The notes: generated from the sequence alone by a model not told the origin. A stretch of DNA of 64,000 nucleotides from an uncultured Mycobacteriaceae bacterium (GCA_902826815.1 CADEGF010000013.1:1-64000), one strand, 5' to 3'. Counted from the first letter of the stretch, positions 16,665 to 26,159 are shown. Translations and numbers: made by a program.

Positions 16665-17489
16665 ATGCTGCCCCACATTACCCAAGCCGGCGATGGTGAG
16701 CCGGTCCTGCTGTTACACGGATATCCACAGAGCTCGTCGTGCTGGCGGCACCAGATCCCTGTACTGGCGAAGACTCACCGCGTCATAGCGCCGGACTGGC
16801 CGGGATTCGGCCGCTCGGAGCCCCCGCCTACGCGTCCTACCTACGACGCCGAAGTCGAGCGAATCGAGCACCTCGTGCGGTCGCTCGGGGTAGATCGGTT
16901 CAACCTCGTGGCGCACGACTACGGAGGGTTCCTCGCGCTCGGTTACCTGCGACGCCATGGCGAGCGCGTTTCCCGACTCGCAATTTTGAACAGCCGCGCG
17001 CACGGCATCTTCCGGCCGTGGTTCTACCGATTCTCGCGCGGCCAGCACTGGGCGGCGACGCACATGCCTGCGGTGCTGCGCCGCCTGCCACTTCGGCTTC
17101 TGCATCACCACGCACTGCGCGAGTACCGAACGGCCGGCTGCTTCGACACGGCACTGGAAGACGAGTACCTCGGCTGGATGGACACCCAGCGCGGCCGACG
17201 AACATATGTCGACTTCTTCGCCGAATATCACGTTCCCGCCGTGCCGGGCCTGGCCGACAGCCTGGACCGGATCACGTGCCCGACGGCGATCGTCTGGGGA
17301 GACCGCGACGCCTACATTCCGTTTCGGACGGCATGTGATCTCGCAGAGCGCATTCCGGACGCGACACTGACCCGGCTGCGCGGCGGCAATCACTACATCA
17401 TGGAAGACCGGCCCGACGAGGTAACCCAAGCGCTGCTCAAGCTGCTCGCGCGGCCGTGCGTGGTCTCCGGCTCAAACCGAATGAGCTGA
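16665..17489 (+). CDS. Alpha/beta-hydrolase with Asp nucleophile (epoxide hydrolase / dehalogenase type)
   Basis: 274 residues. The oxyanion motif HGYPQ (residues 18-22) is the HGxP form of epoxide hydrolases. The nucleophile elbow reads AHDYGG, with Asp85 where esterases carry Ser. The acid is probably in WGDRDAY (Asp213/215) and the base is His243 in GGNHYIMED. Asp-nucleophile members hydrolyse epoxides, haloalkanes or haloacetates through an ester intermediate. The HDYG form and cap region (WFYRFSRGQHW) also resemble haloacetate dehalogenases, so the substrate is open. It is controlled by the divergent TetR. The 3' end overlaps the convergent cyclase gene by 18 nt. Confidence 0.85.
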   Translation: MLPHITQAGDGEPVLLLHGYPQSSSCWRHQIPVLAKTHRVIAPDWPGFGRSEPPPTRPTYDAEVERIEHLVRSLGVDRFNLVAHDYGGFLALGYLRRHGERVSRLAILNSRAHGIFRPWFYRFSRGQHWAATHMPAVLRRLPLRLLHHHALREYRTAGCFDTALEDEYLGWMDTQRGRRTYVDFFAEYHVPAVPGLADSLDRITCPTAIVWGDRDAYIPFRTACDLAERIPDATLTRLRGGNHYIMEDRPDEVTQALLKLLARPCVVSGSNRMS

Positions 17490-18779
17490 CGGACCGCTCA
17501 CGGATTCCAGCTCGGTGTCGCGCGGGGCGTCGCCGTTTCGGCGGCCGACCAGATACCAGGTGTTCATCGGGCCCTTGCCTTTGATGTCGACAACACCACG
17601 CGCTTCAAGCAGGTAATCGTTCTTCAACCGCTCATATACCGTCTCCGGCACCTGGATTCGGCCTTCCACGTCGGTCGACTCCATTCGTGATGCGACGTTG
17701 ACTGCATCGCCCCAGACGTCGTAGAAGAACTTGCGGGCCCCGACCACGCCTGCCACCACGGGACCCGATGCCAGCCCGATGCGCAACGGCACGTCGCGGC
17801 CCTGCGGATCCTTCAGATCCGAGACGGCGTCGGCTATGTCGAGGGCCAGACAGGCGATCGCCTGGACGTGATCGGTCCGCGGCTTGGGCACGCCGCTGAC
17901 CACCATGTACGAGTCGCCGCTCGTCTTGATCTTCTCCAACCCGTGCTTGTCGACCAGCGCGTCCAGATCGGTATAGAGCGTGTCAAGGAACCGGACCAGG
18001 TCGGTGGGCGTCGTATCGCTGGCACGCTTCGTGTAGCCGGCGATGTCGGCGAACAAAATCGACGCGTCGTCGTACTTGTCGGCGATGATGTTGCGCGTCG
18101 GGTCCTTGAGTCGGCTCGCGATCGAGGCGGGCAGGATGTTGGCCAGCAGCGACTCGGATCGCTGATACTCGGCCTCCATGGCCTTTTCGGCGCGGTCGAT
18201 TTCTCGCAGCGCGTACCAGATCGTCGCCATCACCATGACCGTGGATCCGATGACGGAGCTGACGAAGCCGACGGTCAGCGTCCACGGCGGGCCGAGGCCC
18301 CTGTCGTTGGGGACGAGGAGTTCGAGCGCGATGGTCCCCGCGACCCCGAACGCGGCGATCGTCGAAGCCAGCACGATGCGCTCGATCCCGAAGACGAGCA
18401 CGACGAGCGTCGCCGAGACGAGGAAGTAGAACTGCAGGCCCGAACCGGTCCCCATCGTGTAGCAGATGAACCCGACCGAGATATATGCGGACACGAAGAA
18501 TGTCAGCGGAGCGATCAGCTCGCCGAACCGGTACAGCAGCGGGACCGCCAGGAATATGGCGGCGAAGACGAGGTTGAGCAGACCTATCCACCAGACGGGA
18601 CCGCCGACCACCAACTGGAAGACGGCGAACAGGGCGCTGATCGCGGCGGCGATCGACGCGGCGATCTTGAGGATCCGGAACCGGCTGGAGACGCTCTCGG
18701 CATAGTGCCGGGTCCGGGCTGGCATCGCACCCTTGAGTGCCAGCTCGGGCATACACACCGATCGCGCCTCGCGCGTCAT
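17472..18779 (-). CDS. cya: Membrane adenylate cyclase, class III (Rv1625c type)
   Basis: 435 residues. Residues about 35-190 form six transmembrane helices in the mammalian-like cyclase membrane half. A coiled linker with LLANILPASIASRL follows, then a class IIIa catalytic domain (about 235-410). All catalytic residues are visible: metal ligands Asp245 (FADIAGYT) and Asp289 (SGDSYM), adenine-specifying Lys285 and Asp354 (FFYDVWGD), and transition-state Asn361 and Arg365. These are at a constant offset of 11 from those I recall for M. tuberculosis Rv1625c. It converts ATP to cAMP as a homodimer. The N-terminal start could be ATG 18750 instead. Neighbouring pdtaR and, further on, the cAMP-binding-type stress protein keep the Rv1625c/Rv1626/Rv1636 neighbourhood. 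Confidence 0.95.
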   Translation of the reverse strand: MTREARSVCMPELALKGAMPARTRHYAESVSSRFRILKIAASIAAAISALFAVFQLVVGGPVWWIGLLNLVFAAIFLAVPLLYRFGELIAPLTFFVSAYISVGFICYTMGTGSGLQFYFLVSATLVVLVFGIERIVLASTIAAFGVAGTIALELLVPNDRGLGPPWTLTVGFVSSVIGSTVMVMATIWYALREIDRAEKAMEAEYQRSESLLANILPASIASRLKDPTRNIIADKYDDASILFADIAGYTKRASDTTPTDLVRFLDTLYTDLDALVDKHGLEKIKTSGDSYMVVSGVPKPRTDHVQAIACLALDIADAVSDLKDPQGRDVPLRIGLASGPVVAGVVGARKFFYDVWGDAVNVASRMESTDVEGRIQVPETVYERLKNDYLLEARGVVDIKGKGPMNTWYLVGRRNGDAPRDTELESVSGPSAHSV

Positions 18780-18788
18780 GGCGAAAGC

Positions 18789-20312
18789 CTACTTCGCAGG
18801 GTCGGCTGACAGGCCTGCGATGTCGCGGGCGCGAAGCGCGAGCCACAGTTCGTGGCGATCCTGGGCCGAGTCCATCCGCCTACCGGTGAGCCGCTCGACG
18901 GTCTCAATCCGGTTGCGCATGGTGTGCCTGTGCACCCGCAGCGCGCTTGCGGCGGCCGCCCAGTGCCCGTTGTGCTCGAGAAACGCGGTCAGGCCCCGAA
19001 GCAGATCGGTGGCCCGGTCAGTGGCGTCGAGCGGGCCGAGTACGGCGTCGGTGTAGGCCTGAAGCGACTCCGGGCCGACGGAGTTGAGCAGCATCCGACT
19101 GCTCGCGATTTCCTCTGCGCGCAGGTGTCGACCCTGCACACGGCTCGCGGGCAACGCCGAGCGGGCTTGCCGGAGCGACACCGCGACGGCTCCCGGCCGA
19201 ACCCCGATACCGATCCCTGCGGGCCTGTCAGCCGCGAGCGTCGCCAGCGCGCTGGGTAGATCGGTGGCCAGCGGCACCGTGACCTCGACGACGTTTCCGA
19301 CGACGCGGACAAGTGCGTCGCGCAGGGTGGTCAACAGGTCGGCGGCCAGGTCCTCGGCGTCGTCGGGGGCCGAGATCGCGGCGGCTCGCTGGTCGGCGTC
19401 CTTCAGCCCGAGCGACGCCAGCCAGCGGGCGGCGACCGTGTCGTCCACGGTGCCCCTTGCTAGCCGGTCGAGTACCTGAGCGCGCTCGCGCCGCTGGGCA
19501 CTGTTGAGCCCGTGCCTTCGTTCCAATTCCAGAGACAGCAGCGAGACCAGATCGCCGGTGATCTGTTCGGCGGCAGGCAATTCCGCCGAACCGTCGATCA
19601 GCAGCCAGGCCCGCAGTCGCTGAGCGCCCAGTGCGTGTAGTTCGCGACGGCGGCCTTCGCTGATGTCGACGGCCGCGGCCGCGAGCCCATGGTCTCGCAC
19701 AGACGCGAGAGGTCCGGCCATCCGCTCGACCAGCCGATCGCCGTCGGGGTCGGTCTGCGCGAGGATCCGGTCGAGCTGATCGACGACGACACCGGCACGA
19801 CCCGTCGCCTCGCGGTGTGCATTGAGGATGCCCATCAGCCCACCGGGGCTGACCGCGGCAGCGGTGAGTGCGCGCTGGGTCTGCAGCGTGCGCTCCAAGG
19901 TTCGGCGTTCGGCGCGGGCCCGAAACGCGAACACGGCCTTCGTCACGGCGATGAACGGCACCCCGTCGGGGACGGTCAGCAGCGGCATTCCGAGCGCGTC
20001 GGCGGCTGCGACGAGCCGATCCGGCGCGCGCTGATGCGGAAGTTCGGCACCCAGGCCCAACCCGATGGCCCGCACGCCCGCGTCGAAAAGCTCGGTCACG
20101 TAGTCGTGGCAACCGTCGGTATCGTCGGGCAGCAACAACCCGATGGTGAGCAGCAGCTCGCCGCCGTGCAGCCAGGGTCCGGGATGGGACAGCTCAGAGA
20201 CCGCGGCGGCCTCGATCTCACGATCGACGGCCCGATTGCCTGCCACGAGTTCGAGTCCGAGGGCTGGGTCGTCGAGCAGCTCCGCAACTGACGGCATGGA
20301 CATATCGTCCAA
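18789..20312 (-). CDS. PucR/CdaR-family transcriptional regulator
   Basis: 507 residues. The N-terminal PucR domain (about 10-130; [26 protein letters not shown]) senses a small molecule. The C-terminal HTH_30 domain (about 440-500) has [20 protein letters not shown] followed by [11 protein letters not shown]. Family members control purine, amino acid or diacid catabolism and usually act on adjacent genes. It is divergent from the ureohydrolase-decarboxylase-symporter operon with 68 nt between the ORF starts, so it is the probable regulator. The exact start is uncertain: ATG 20312, 20303 and 20297 are all in frame. The gap 20313-20380 is AT-rich compared with the surroundings. Confidence 0.9.
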   Translation of the reverse strand: MDDMSMPSVAELLDDPALGLELVAGNRAVDREIEAAAVSELSHPGPWLHGGELLLTIGLLLPDDTDGCHDYVTELFDAGVRAIGLGLGAELPHQRAPDRLVAAADALGMPLLTVPDGVPFIAVTKAVFAFRARAERRTLERTLQTQRALTAAAVSPGGLMGILNAHREATGRAGVVVDQLDRILAQTDPDGDRLVERMAGPLASVRDHGLAAAAVDISEGRRRELHALGAQRLRAWLLIDGSAELPAAEQITGDLVSLLSLELERRHGLNSAQRRERAQVLDRLARGTVDDTVAARWLASLGLKDADQRAAAISAPDDAEDLAADLLTTLRDALVRVVGNVVEVTVPLATDLPSALATLAADRPAGIGIGVRPGAVAVSLRQARSALPASRVQGRHLRAEEIASSRMLLNSVGPESLQAYTDAVLGPLDATDRATDLLRGLTAFLEHNGHWAAAASALRVHRHTMRNRIETVERLTGRRMDSAQDRHELWLALRARDIAGLSADPAK

Positions 20313-20380
20313 CTCGTCGAGGCAAATTTCTACATTTTGTCGATATCGGTGTGACGGGCATCTCAGGAAGCCTGTTGATC

Positions 20381-21331
20381 ATGATGTCGTCACAACAGCC
20401 GATCGGTCCCGTCGATGCCACCAAGGTGCCGCGCTACGCCGGGCCGCCCACGTTCGCACGCCTACCGAGAACCGACCAGGTGACGCGCACCGACGTCGCA
20501 ATCGTCGGCATCCCGTTCGACTCCGGCGTTTCCTACCGACCGGGCGCCCGCTTCGGGCCCCAACACATCCGCGCGGCTTCCAAGCTGCTGCGCACCTACC
20601 ACCCACGCCTCGACGTCGAGCCCTTCGCCGTTCAGCAGGTCGCCGACGCAGGCGATATCGGGGTGAACCCGTTCGACATCGCCGAGGCGATCACGACCAT
20701 CGAGCGCGCCTCCGACGAACTGCGCGACGGCGGCACCAAATTGGTCACCCTTGGTGGCGACCACACCATCGCGCTACCGCTGTTGCGTTCGCTGCACCGC
20801 GACCACGGCCCGATCTCGGTGCTGCACTTCGACGCTCATCTGGACACCTGGGATACGTACTTCGGCGCACCGTTCACCCACGGCACCCCGTTCCGCCGGG
20901 CCAGTGAAGAAGGTCTGCTCGACCCAGAACACTGCCTACACGTCGGCATCCGGGGCCCGTTGTACGCACCGAGCGACCTCGCCGACGACCGTGTCCTCGG
21001 CTTCCAAGTGATCGGTTCGGACGACTTCCAGATCGACGGTCTTGCCACCGTGATCGAACGCATGCGCAGCCGACTCGGCGAGGCGCCCGTGTACGTCTCC
21101 GTCGACATCGACGTGCTCGACCCTGCGCACGCGCCAGGCACCGGTACGCCAGAGGCGGGCGGCATGACCAGCCGCGAACTATTGCACTGCCTGCGAAGCC
21201 TGGTGGGCGTCAACGTGGTCGGCGCCGACATCGTCGAGGTCGCACCGGCCTACGATCACGCCGAGATCACCGGGATCGCTGCCGCGCACGTCGCCTATGA
21301 ACTGCTCTCGGTGCTGGCGGCAGGCTCATGA
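20381..21331 (+). CDS. Agmatinase/guanidinobutyrase-family ureohydrolase
   Basis: 316 residues from ATG 20381, chosen for AGGAAG 10 nt upstream. The arginase-fold Mn2 ligand motifs are complete: [18 protein letters not shown] and [19 protein letters not shown]. The enzyme cleaves a guanidino group to give urea and an amine. Sequence alone does not separate agmatine, guanidinobutyrate or guanidinopropionate. The gene overlaps a ThDP decarboxylase by 4 nt and is followed by a sodium symporter. That context favours 4-guanidinobutyrate, the product of the 2-ketoarginine route, over agmatine because no arginine decarboxylase is present. Confidence 0.9.
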   Translation: MMSSQQPIGPVDATKVPRYAGPPTFARLPRTDQVTRTDVAIVGIPFDSGVSYRPGARFGPQHIRAASKLLRTYHPRLDVEPFAVQQVADAGDIGVNPFDIAEAITTIERASDELRDGGTKLVTLGGDHTIALPLLRSLHRDHGPISVLHFDAHLDTWDTYFGAPFTHGTPFRRASEEGLLDPEHCLHVGIRGPLYAPSDLADDRVLGFQVIGSDDFQIDGLATVIERMRSRLGEAPVYVSVDIDVLDPAHAPGTGTPEAGGMTSRELLHCLRSLVGVNVVGADIVEVAPAYDHAEITGIAAAHVAYELLSVLAAGS

Positions 21332-22905
21332 CCGATCACCGCAACGGCGGCGCCGCCATCGTGGAAACCCTCGCCGCACATGGCGCCGACACCATCTTCG
21401 GCATTCCCGGCACACACAATCTCGAGCTGTACCGGCACTTCGAGGCCAACGGCGTGCGCGCCGTAACGCCACGGCACGAACAGGGCGCCGGATATGCGGC
21501 CGAGGCGTACGCCAGGGTCAGCGGGCGGCCGGGCGTCGTGGTCACCACCAGCGGACCCGGCCTCACCAACGCGATGACGGCCGCCGCCACCGCATACGCC
21601 GAGTCCCAGCCGGTGCTGCTGTTGTCGTCCGGTATGCCCACCGGAGCCGAGGGTCGCGACCTGGGTCAGCTGCACGAGGCCAAGAACGTCAGCGGGGCGA
21701 TGGATCAGCTCGTCGCGTGGAGTCGGCGGGTGGGCAGCGCCGACGAGGCTGCATCGGCGGTGACCGAGGCGTTCCGAGGGTTCACCGGACAGCGCCCGCG
21801 GCCCGCCCACATCGAGATCCCGGTCGACGTGCTCGAGCAGACGTGGACAGGTGAGCCCCGGATCGACGCGGCCATCGCGGCGCCGGTCGCCGACAGTGAC
21901 GCCGTTCGCCGCGCCGCCGAACTGCTCGCCGGTGCACAGCGGCCGCTCATCATCGCAGGCGGTGGCGCCGTCGACGCGCAGACCGCGTTGACGGCGCTGG
22001 CCGAAGCGCTCGGTGCGCCCGTCGCGACCACCGTGAACGGCAAGGGCACCGTCGACGAGGCGCATCCGCTTTCGGTCGGGGCATCGGTACGGCTGCGGGC
22101 TCTGCAGCAGGCCGCGGCCGACAGCGACGCCCTTCTTGTGGTCGGTACCGAACTCGGCGACTCCGACCTGTGGGAGGGCGAGATCCGCGGCCGCACTGTC
22201 ATCCGCTGCGACATCGACGCCGCCCAGTTGGACAAGAACTGCCCCGCAGACCATGCCCTGCTCGGCGATGCGGCTGCCACGTTGGCCGCGGTGATGGAAG
22301 CACTACCGGCGAAACCGGCTGGGGGAGAACAGCGTGCGGCGGCGCTACGGGAGGCGTGCCGGAACGAGGCGGCAGCCGACGCGGGACCGTACGCCGAGAT
22401 CAACGCGGCGGTCCGTGCCGCACTGCCCGCAGACGCGGCGCTTGCCGGCGACAGCTCGCAGGTCACCTACTTCGGTTCGGTGCACTATTTCGACGTACCC
22501 GCACCGCGGCGGTTCTGCTACTCGCCCGGCTTCGCCACTCTCGGCTACGGCCTGCCTGCCGGGCTGGGTGCCGCCATCGGGCGACCCGGTGCACCCGTCG
22601 CGGTTCTGCTCGGCGACGGGGCGCTGATGTTCTCCGTCCAGGAGCTGACAACGCTTGTAGAGCAGGAACTTTCGGTACCGGTGATCGTCGTGGACAGTGG
22701 CGGCTACCGGGAGATCCAGGATCAGGAGGCGGCGCGCGGCATTCCGCCCATCGGTGTCAGGCTGCGCACGCCTGACCTCGCGGCACTCGCTGTCGCGATG
22801 GGCGCCAACGGCGTCCGCACCACCTCGACCGCAGATCTGTCCGGACTCGTCGGCGCCGCACTCGCCGCCGACGGGCCGACCCTCATTCATTTCGACATCC
22901 GCTGA
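21328..22905 (+). CDS. ThDP-dependent decarboxylase, 5-guanidino-2-oxopentanoate decarboxylase-like
   Basis: 525 residues with the three-domain acetolactate-synthase-like fold. The catalytic Glu is Glu51 in [15 protein letters not shown]. The ThDP/Mg motif begins GDGALMF and ends [10 protein letters not shown]. At the position of the usual Asn Mg ligand (DN or NN) the sequence has Ser (DSGG), which is unusual. No FAD-specific insert is evident. Closest in feel are AruI-type decarboxylases that convert 2-ketoarginine to 4-guanidinobutyraldehyde, but benzoylformate-decarboxylase-like enzymes share the scaffold. Coupling to a ureohydrolase by a 4-nt overlap supports a guanidino substrate. Confidence 0.75.
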   Translation: MTDHRNGGAAIVETLAAHGADTIFGIPGTHNLELYRHFEANGVRAVTPRHEQGAGYAAEAYARVSGRPGVVVTTSGPGLTNAMTAAATAYAESQPVLLLSSGMPTGAEGRDLGQLHEAKNVSGAMDQLVAWSRRVGSADEAASAVTEAFRGFTGQRPRPAHIEIPVDVLEQTWTGEPRIDAAIAAPVADSDAVRRAAELLAGAQRPLIIAGGGAVDAQTALTALAEALGAPVATTVNGKGTVDEAHPLSVGASVRLRALQQAAADSDALLVVGTELGDSDLWEGEIRGRTVIRCDIDAAQLDKNCPADHALLGDAAATLAAVMEALPAKPAGGEQRAAALREACRNEAAADAGPYAEINAAVRAALPADAALAGDSSQVTYFGSVHYFDVPAPRRFCYSPGFATLGYGLPAGLGAAIGRPGAPVAVLLGDGALMFSVQELTTLVEQELSVPVIVVDSGGYREIQDQEAARGIPPIGVRLRTPDLAALAVAMGANGVRTTSTADLSGLVGAALAADGPTLIHFDIR

Positions 22906-22919
22906 AAGGGCTTCCCGCC

Positions 22920-24374
22920 ATGGATATCGCCGTCGTCGTCATCTACCTGGTCGGCATGATCGCGTTCGGGTTCTGGGGTAAACGCAGAGCCACCACGCAG
23001 TCCGACTTCCTTGTCGCAGGCCGAAGACTCGGGCCGATGCTCTACTCCGGCACGATGGCCGCCATCGTGCTCGGTGGCGCATCCACCATCGGCGGCGTCG
23101 GCCTTGGCTACCAATACGGCATCTCCGGCATGTGGCTGGTGTTCGCGATCGGTGTCGGCATCCTCCTGCTGAGCCTGCTGTTCGCTGGCCGAATACAGCG
23201 ACTGGGTGTCTACACCGTCAGCCAGATGCTCGAATTGCGTTACGGTCCAGGATCTTCCGTGCTGTCCGGGGTCGTGATGTTCGGCTACACCTTGATGCTG
23301 TCGGTCACGTCGACGATCGCTTACGCGACCATTTTCGGCGCGCTGTTCGATATCGGCAGGGTGCTCGCGATCATCCTCGGCGGCAGCGTCGTGGTGATCT
23401 ACTCCGTGCTCGGCGGTATGTGGTCCATCACGCTGACCGATTTCGTGCAGTTCCTGGTCAAGACCATCGGCATCTTCTTCATCCTGCTGCCGGTGGCGCT
23501 GTACAAGACCGGCGGCATCAGCGGACTGGCCGAGAAGCTGCCCGCCGACGCGACGTCGTTCACCGCCATCGGCGGCGACACCATCCTCACGTATTTCGTC
23601 ATCTACACCTTCGGCCTGCTCATCGGGCAGGACATCTGGCAGCGGGTGTTCACCGCGCGCAGCCCGGGGGTGGCCCGCTGGGCGGGCACCGCGGCGGGCG
23701 TGTACTGCCTGGCGTATGCGGTGGCCGGTGCGGTGATCGGGATGGCGGCCAAGGTGCTGCTGCCCGCGCTGGAGGCGCGTGACGATGCGTTCGCGGAGTT
23801 CGTCGAGATGCAGTTGCCGCCGATCCTGGCGGGACTGGTGCTTGCCGCGGCGCTTGCTGCCGTCATGTCCACCTCGAGCGGCGCGCTGATCGCCACCGCC
23901 ACCGTGTTCAGCCAGGACATCGTCGCCAGGCTGCGCAACCGTGATATCGAAGCGGGCAGCGAGGACGAACATCTGCGAAGCAACCGAATCTATGTGGCCG
24001 CCTTCGGGATTCTGATGATTGTCATCGCGTGCATATTGCAGGATGTGGTCGCCGCGTTGACGGTGGCCTACGACATCCTCGTCGGCGGGCTGCTTGTGCC
24101 GATTCTCGGCGGGCTGCTCTGGCGGCGCGGCACCAACGTCGGCGCGGTGGCGGCGATGGCCGTCGGCACCGTGGTGACCCTTGCCACGATGATTATCGTC
24201 GGCGACATCTTCGCGAACGAACCGATCTACTACGGGCTGGCGTCCGGCCTGGTGGTGTTCGTCGTCGGAAGCCTGCTCAGCAAGCCGACCGCAAGCGACG
24301 TGATGGCGGAATGGGACCGAAGGAGCCGGGGCGAGAGCACCGCATCCGAGCCTGTGACGGATGCGACAATTTAG
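22920..24374 (+). CDS. Sodium:solute symporter (SSS family)
   Basis: 484 residues with about 13 transmembrane helices. SSS features are present: FLVAGRRLGPMLYSGTMAA near helix 1-2, GGASTIGGVGLGYQYG, and the conserved LAAALAAVMSTSSGALIATAT around helix 8, with the Ser/Thr residues of the sodium site. It imports a solute with Na+. It begins 14 nt after the decarboxylase and is the last gene of the PucR-linked operon, so it probably takes up the guanidino compound or its precursor. SSS members also carry proline, pantothenate, urea and acetate, so the substrate is an inference. Confidence 0.9.
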   Translation: MDIAVVVIYLVGMIAFGFWGKRRATTQSDFLVAGRRLGPMLYSGTMAAIVLGGASTIGGVGLGYQYGISGMWLVFAIGVGILLLSLLFAGRIQRLGVYTVSQMLELRYGPGSSVLSGVVMFGYTLMLSVTSTIAYATIFGALFDIGRVLAIILGGSVVVIYSVLGGMWSITLTDFVQFLVKTIGIFFILLPVALYKTGGISGLAEKLPADATSFTAIGGDTILTYFVIYTFGLLIGQDIWQRVFTARSPGVARWAGTAAGVYCLAYAVAGAVIGMAAKVLLPALEARDDAFAEFVEMQLPPILAGLVLAAALAAVMSTSSGALIATATVFSQDIVARLRNRDIEAGSEDEHLRSNRIYVAAFGILMIVIACILQDVVAALTVAYDILVGGLLVPILGGLLWRRGTNVGAVAAMAVGTVVTLATMIIVGDIFANEPIYYGLASGLVVFVVGSLLSKPTASDVMAEWDRRSRGESTASEPVTDATI

Positions 24375-24425
24375 GCCCGCGTTGTAAGGTCTAACCCTGC
24401 CGTTGGCTGACCGTGGGGGTGAAGC

Positions 24426-25259
24426 TTGGACGGGTGGGGGTTTCGCAGCGCGGTCATCGGGTGCGCCTTCGCCTCGTGCACGATGGTCGTCGGTCCGGGG
24501 TTCATCGGAACCGCCCCCGCACATGCCGACCTCTTCGGCTTCGACTTCTTCGGCGACGACGACAAATCCGATATGCACCATCCGCGGCCGGGTTCCGAGG
24601 TCAGCGCGCAACAGACTCGAGTCGCGGCCGGTGTCGCGGCCGCCGAAGCGCCGACGGCGAAAATCGGAAGCGCGCCGGAAAGCGCAGGCGTCTCCGAGAG
24701 CACCGCAGCCATGCGCTCGCTCGAAGGCGTTCCGGAAAGCGTGGTGGCCGCCGAGAGCATCGGAGGTGGCGGCGGCTTGCCGCGCGCCGACACCACAGGT
24801 CGGGCGGCGAATCTGCCGCGTGTGTCGTCCGCTCCGTCGGCCCGCAGTGTGATCATCCGAAGAGCTCCTGCGACGGTAAGCGCGCCACCTGTGTATGTGT
24901 CGCCTGAAGTGCGGCAGTCGCCCGTAATCGTCGCATTGGCCGCTCCGCCCCCCGAATCCCCAGAGCCGGAGGGCAGGCCAGTACCCGCGGGGCCGCGGGC
25001 GCCGTCGCCGACGACCACTAAGGCGAAAGACCCACTGGCGCCCAGTAATTCAGGTTTCGAGCCGGTTCCCGACTCCTACCGGATCGGGTATGCCGAGTAC
25101 CTCAGGTCGGCGGACACCGGCGACCTGTTCGACGCAGCGCTACCCGGGGTTGCCGGGATAGCGGGATTCACCCTCGTCGGGGCCTATGCGGGCTACCGCC
25201 AGGCCAGGTCGTTGCAGCGGGCGCTGTTGGCTCCCTCGCCGACCAGCTTCCTGCTCTAG
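24426..25259 (+). CDS. Secreted mycobacterial protein of unknown function, paralogue A
   Basis: 277 residues from TTG 24426, preceded by GGGGGTGAAG and directly by an in-frame stop at 24420. The TTG start is supported because it aligns with the ATG start of the next paralogue (MD-x-x-x-x-RSAVIG against MDCSVVRSAIG). The N-terminal signal peptide ends near AHA. The middle 170 residues are low-complexity, Pro/Ala/Ser-rich, with PSARSVIIRR. The C-terminal 65 residues are conserved with the paralogue: YRIGYAEYLRSADTGD, then ALPGVAGIAGFTLVGAYAG (a Gly-rich helix) and QRALLAPSP. No known domain is recognised. It probably spans the envelope with the C-terminal helix in the membrane. Confidence 0.65.
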   Translation: MDGWGFRSAVIGCAFASCTMVVGPGFIGTAPAHADLFGFDFFGDDDKSDMHHPRPGSEVSAQQTRVAAGVAAAEAPTAKIGSAPESAGVSESTAAMRSLEGVPESVVAAESIGGGGGLPRADTTGRAANLPRVSSAPSARSVIIRRAPATVSAPPVYVSPEVRQSPVIVALAAPPPESPEPEGRPVPAGPRAPSPTTTKAKDPLAPSNSGFEPVPDSYRIGYAEYLRSADTGDLFDAALPGVAGIAGFTLVGAYAGYRQARSLQRALLAPSPTSFLL

Positions 25260-25339
25260 GCGAATTGTGTAAACGAGTCGAACACGGGGTAACCGATATC
25301 GGCTGATACCTGGGGCCGGCGGCTAGGCGGGGACGAATC

Positions 25340-26068
25340 ATGGATTGTTCGGTGGTGCGCAGTGCGATCGGGACTGCGATTGCCTGCGGTGCGTTCGTGA
25401 CAGGACCGATGTGCGTTGGCCTCGCGGTCTCCAACGCGGACCTGGCGGGCATCGGTGGTGTCGATGTCGATGTCGATGTCCTTGGCGTTGACCTGTTGGG
25501 CGGCAACAACAAGTCCAACGGCGCCATCGGGACGCAGTCCCGCATCAAAGCGGTCTCCTCGGCGCCGAGTGCCCGCAGCGTCGTGATCAGATCCAAAGTG
25601 CCTGCAGCACAACTGAATCCGATCACCAAGCCTGCCCAGTGGCAAGAGCCGATGTCCGAGGCGCCCGCCGTCGCATCGGCCGCCCCTTACCTCGAAGAGG
25701 CCCCAACAATTCCACCGCCTGCGGCGCCGGTTGCCGCGCCCCTTTCGGTGATGCCACCCGCCGCTCCGGCGCTCCAACTCCCCGCGCCGCAAGCGGTGCC
25801 GATCACGACTACCAATCAACCGCGCCCGATCGGACGGATCGGGCCCGTCGAAAGCCTCTCGCCGCGCGCGAAGATCCCTGACGGCTTCCGGGTCGGCTAT
25901 GCGGAATACCTCAGAGCAGCGACGACGAGCGACATCCTGGCGGCGGCACTGCCTGGCGTCGCGGGAATCGCGGGGTTCACCGTCCTCGGTGCCTATGCGG
26001 GCTATCGCCAGGCCAAGGCGCTACAGCGGGCGTTGCTGGCACCGGTGCCCACCAGGGTGCTGCTGTAG
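25340..26068 (+). CDS. Secreted mycobacterial protein of unknown function, paralogue B
   Basis: 242 residues from ATG 25340. The layout matches the gene before it: signal peptide, then a short VDVDVDVLGVDLLGG repeat, the shared VSSAPSARSVVIRS motif, a Pro/Ala-rich spacer, and a C-terminal module FRVGYAEYLRAATTSD, ALPGVAGIAGFTVLGAYAG and QRALLAPVP. The two C-terminal modules are about 75 percent identical by eye while the spacers are unrelated, so a tandem duplication was followed by free drift of the linker. The function is unknown. Confidence 0.7.
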   Translation: MDCSVVRSAIGTAIACGAFVTGPMCVGLAVSNADLAGIGGVDVDVDVLGVDLLGGNNKSNGAIGTQSRIKAVSSAPSARSVVIRSKVPAAQLNPITKPAQWQEPMSEAPAVASAAPYLEEAPTIPPPAAPVAAPLSVMPPAAPALQLPAPQAVPITTTNQPRPIGRIGPVESLSPRAKIPDGFRVGYAEYLRAATTSDILAAALPGVAGIAGFTVLGAYAGYRQAKALQRALLAPVPTRVLL

Positions 26069-26085
26069 AGGTACAGGCACGGAAG

Positions 26086-26159
26086 TGCCCTCGGTGAGAC
26101 TCGAACTCACACTGGACGGGTTTTGAATCCGTTTCCTCTGCCAATTGGGATACGAGGGC
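26086..26159 (-). tRNA. tRNA with CAA anticodon (Leu by anticodon; short variable loop)
   Basis: On the minus strand a 74-nt cloverleaf is seen: acceptor GCCCTCG/CGAGGGC (7 pairs), discriminator A, D arm TCC/GGA with GG in the loop, T arm GTGAG/CTCAC with TTCGAGT loop. The anticodon loop TTCAAAA gives anticodon CAA, which reads Leu UUG codons. The anticodon stem has an A-C mismatch at 31-39. The variable loop is only 5 nt, whereas bacterial tRNA-Leu is class II with a long arm. CCA is not encoded. It is convergent with the preceding gene and divergent from pdtaR. Confidence 0.75.

Noticed and set aside
22887..24611. 574-residue minus-strand open frame opposite the symporter
   Set aside because: His/Arg/Asp-rich shadow of a membrane-protein gene; no recognisable motif.
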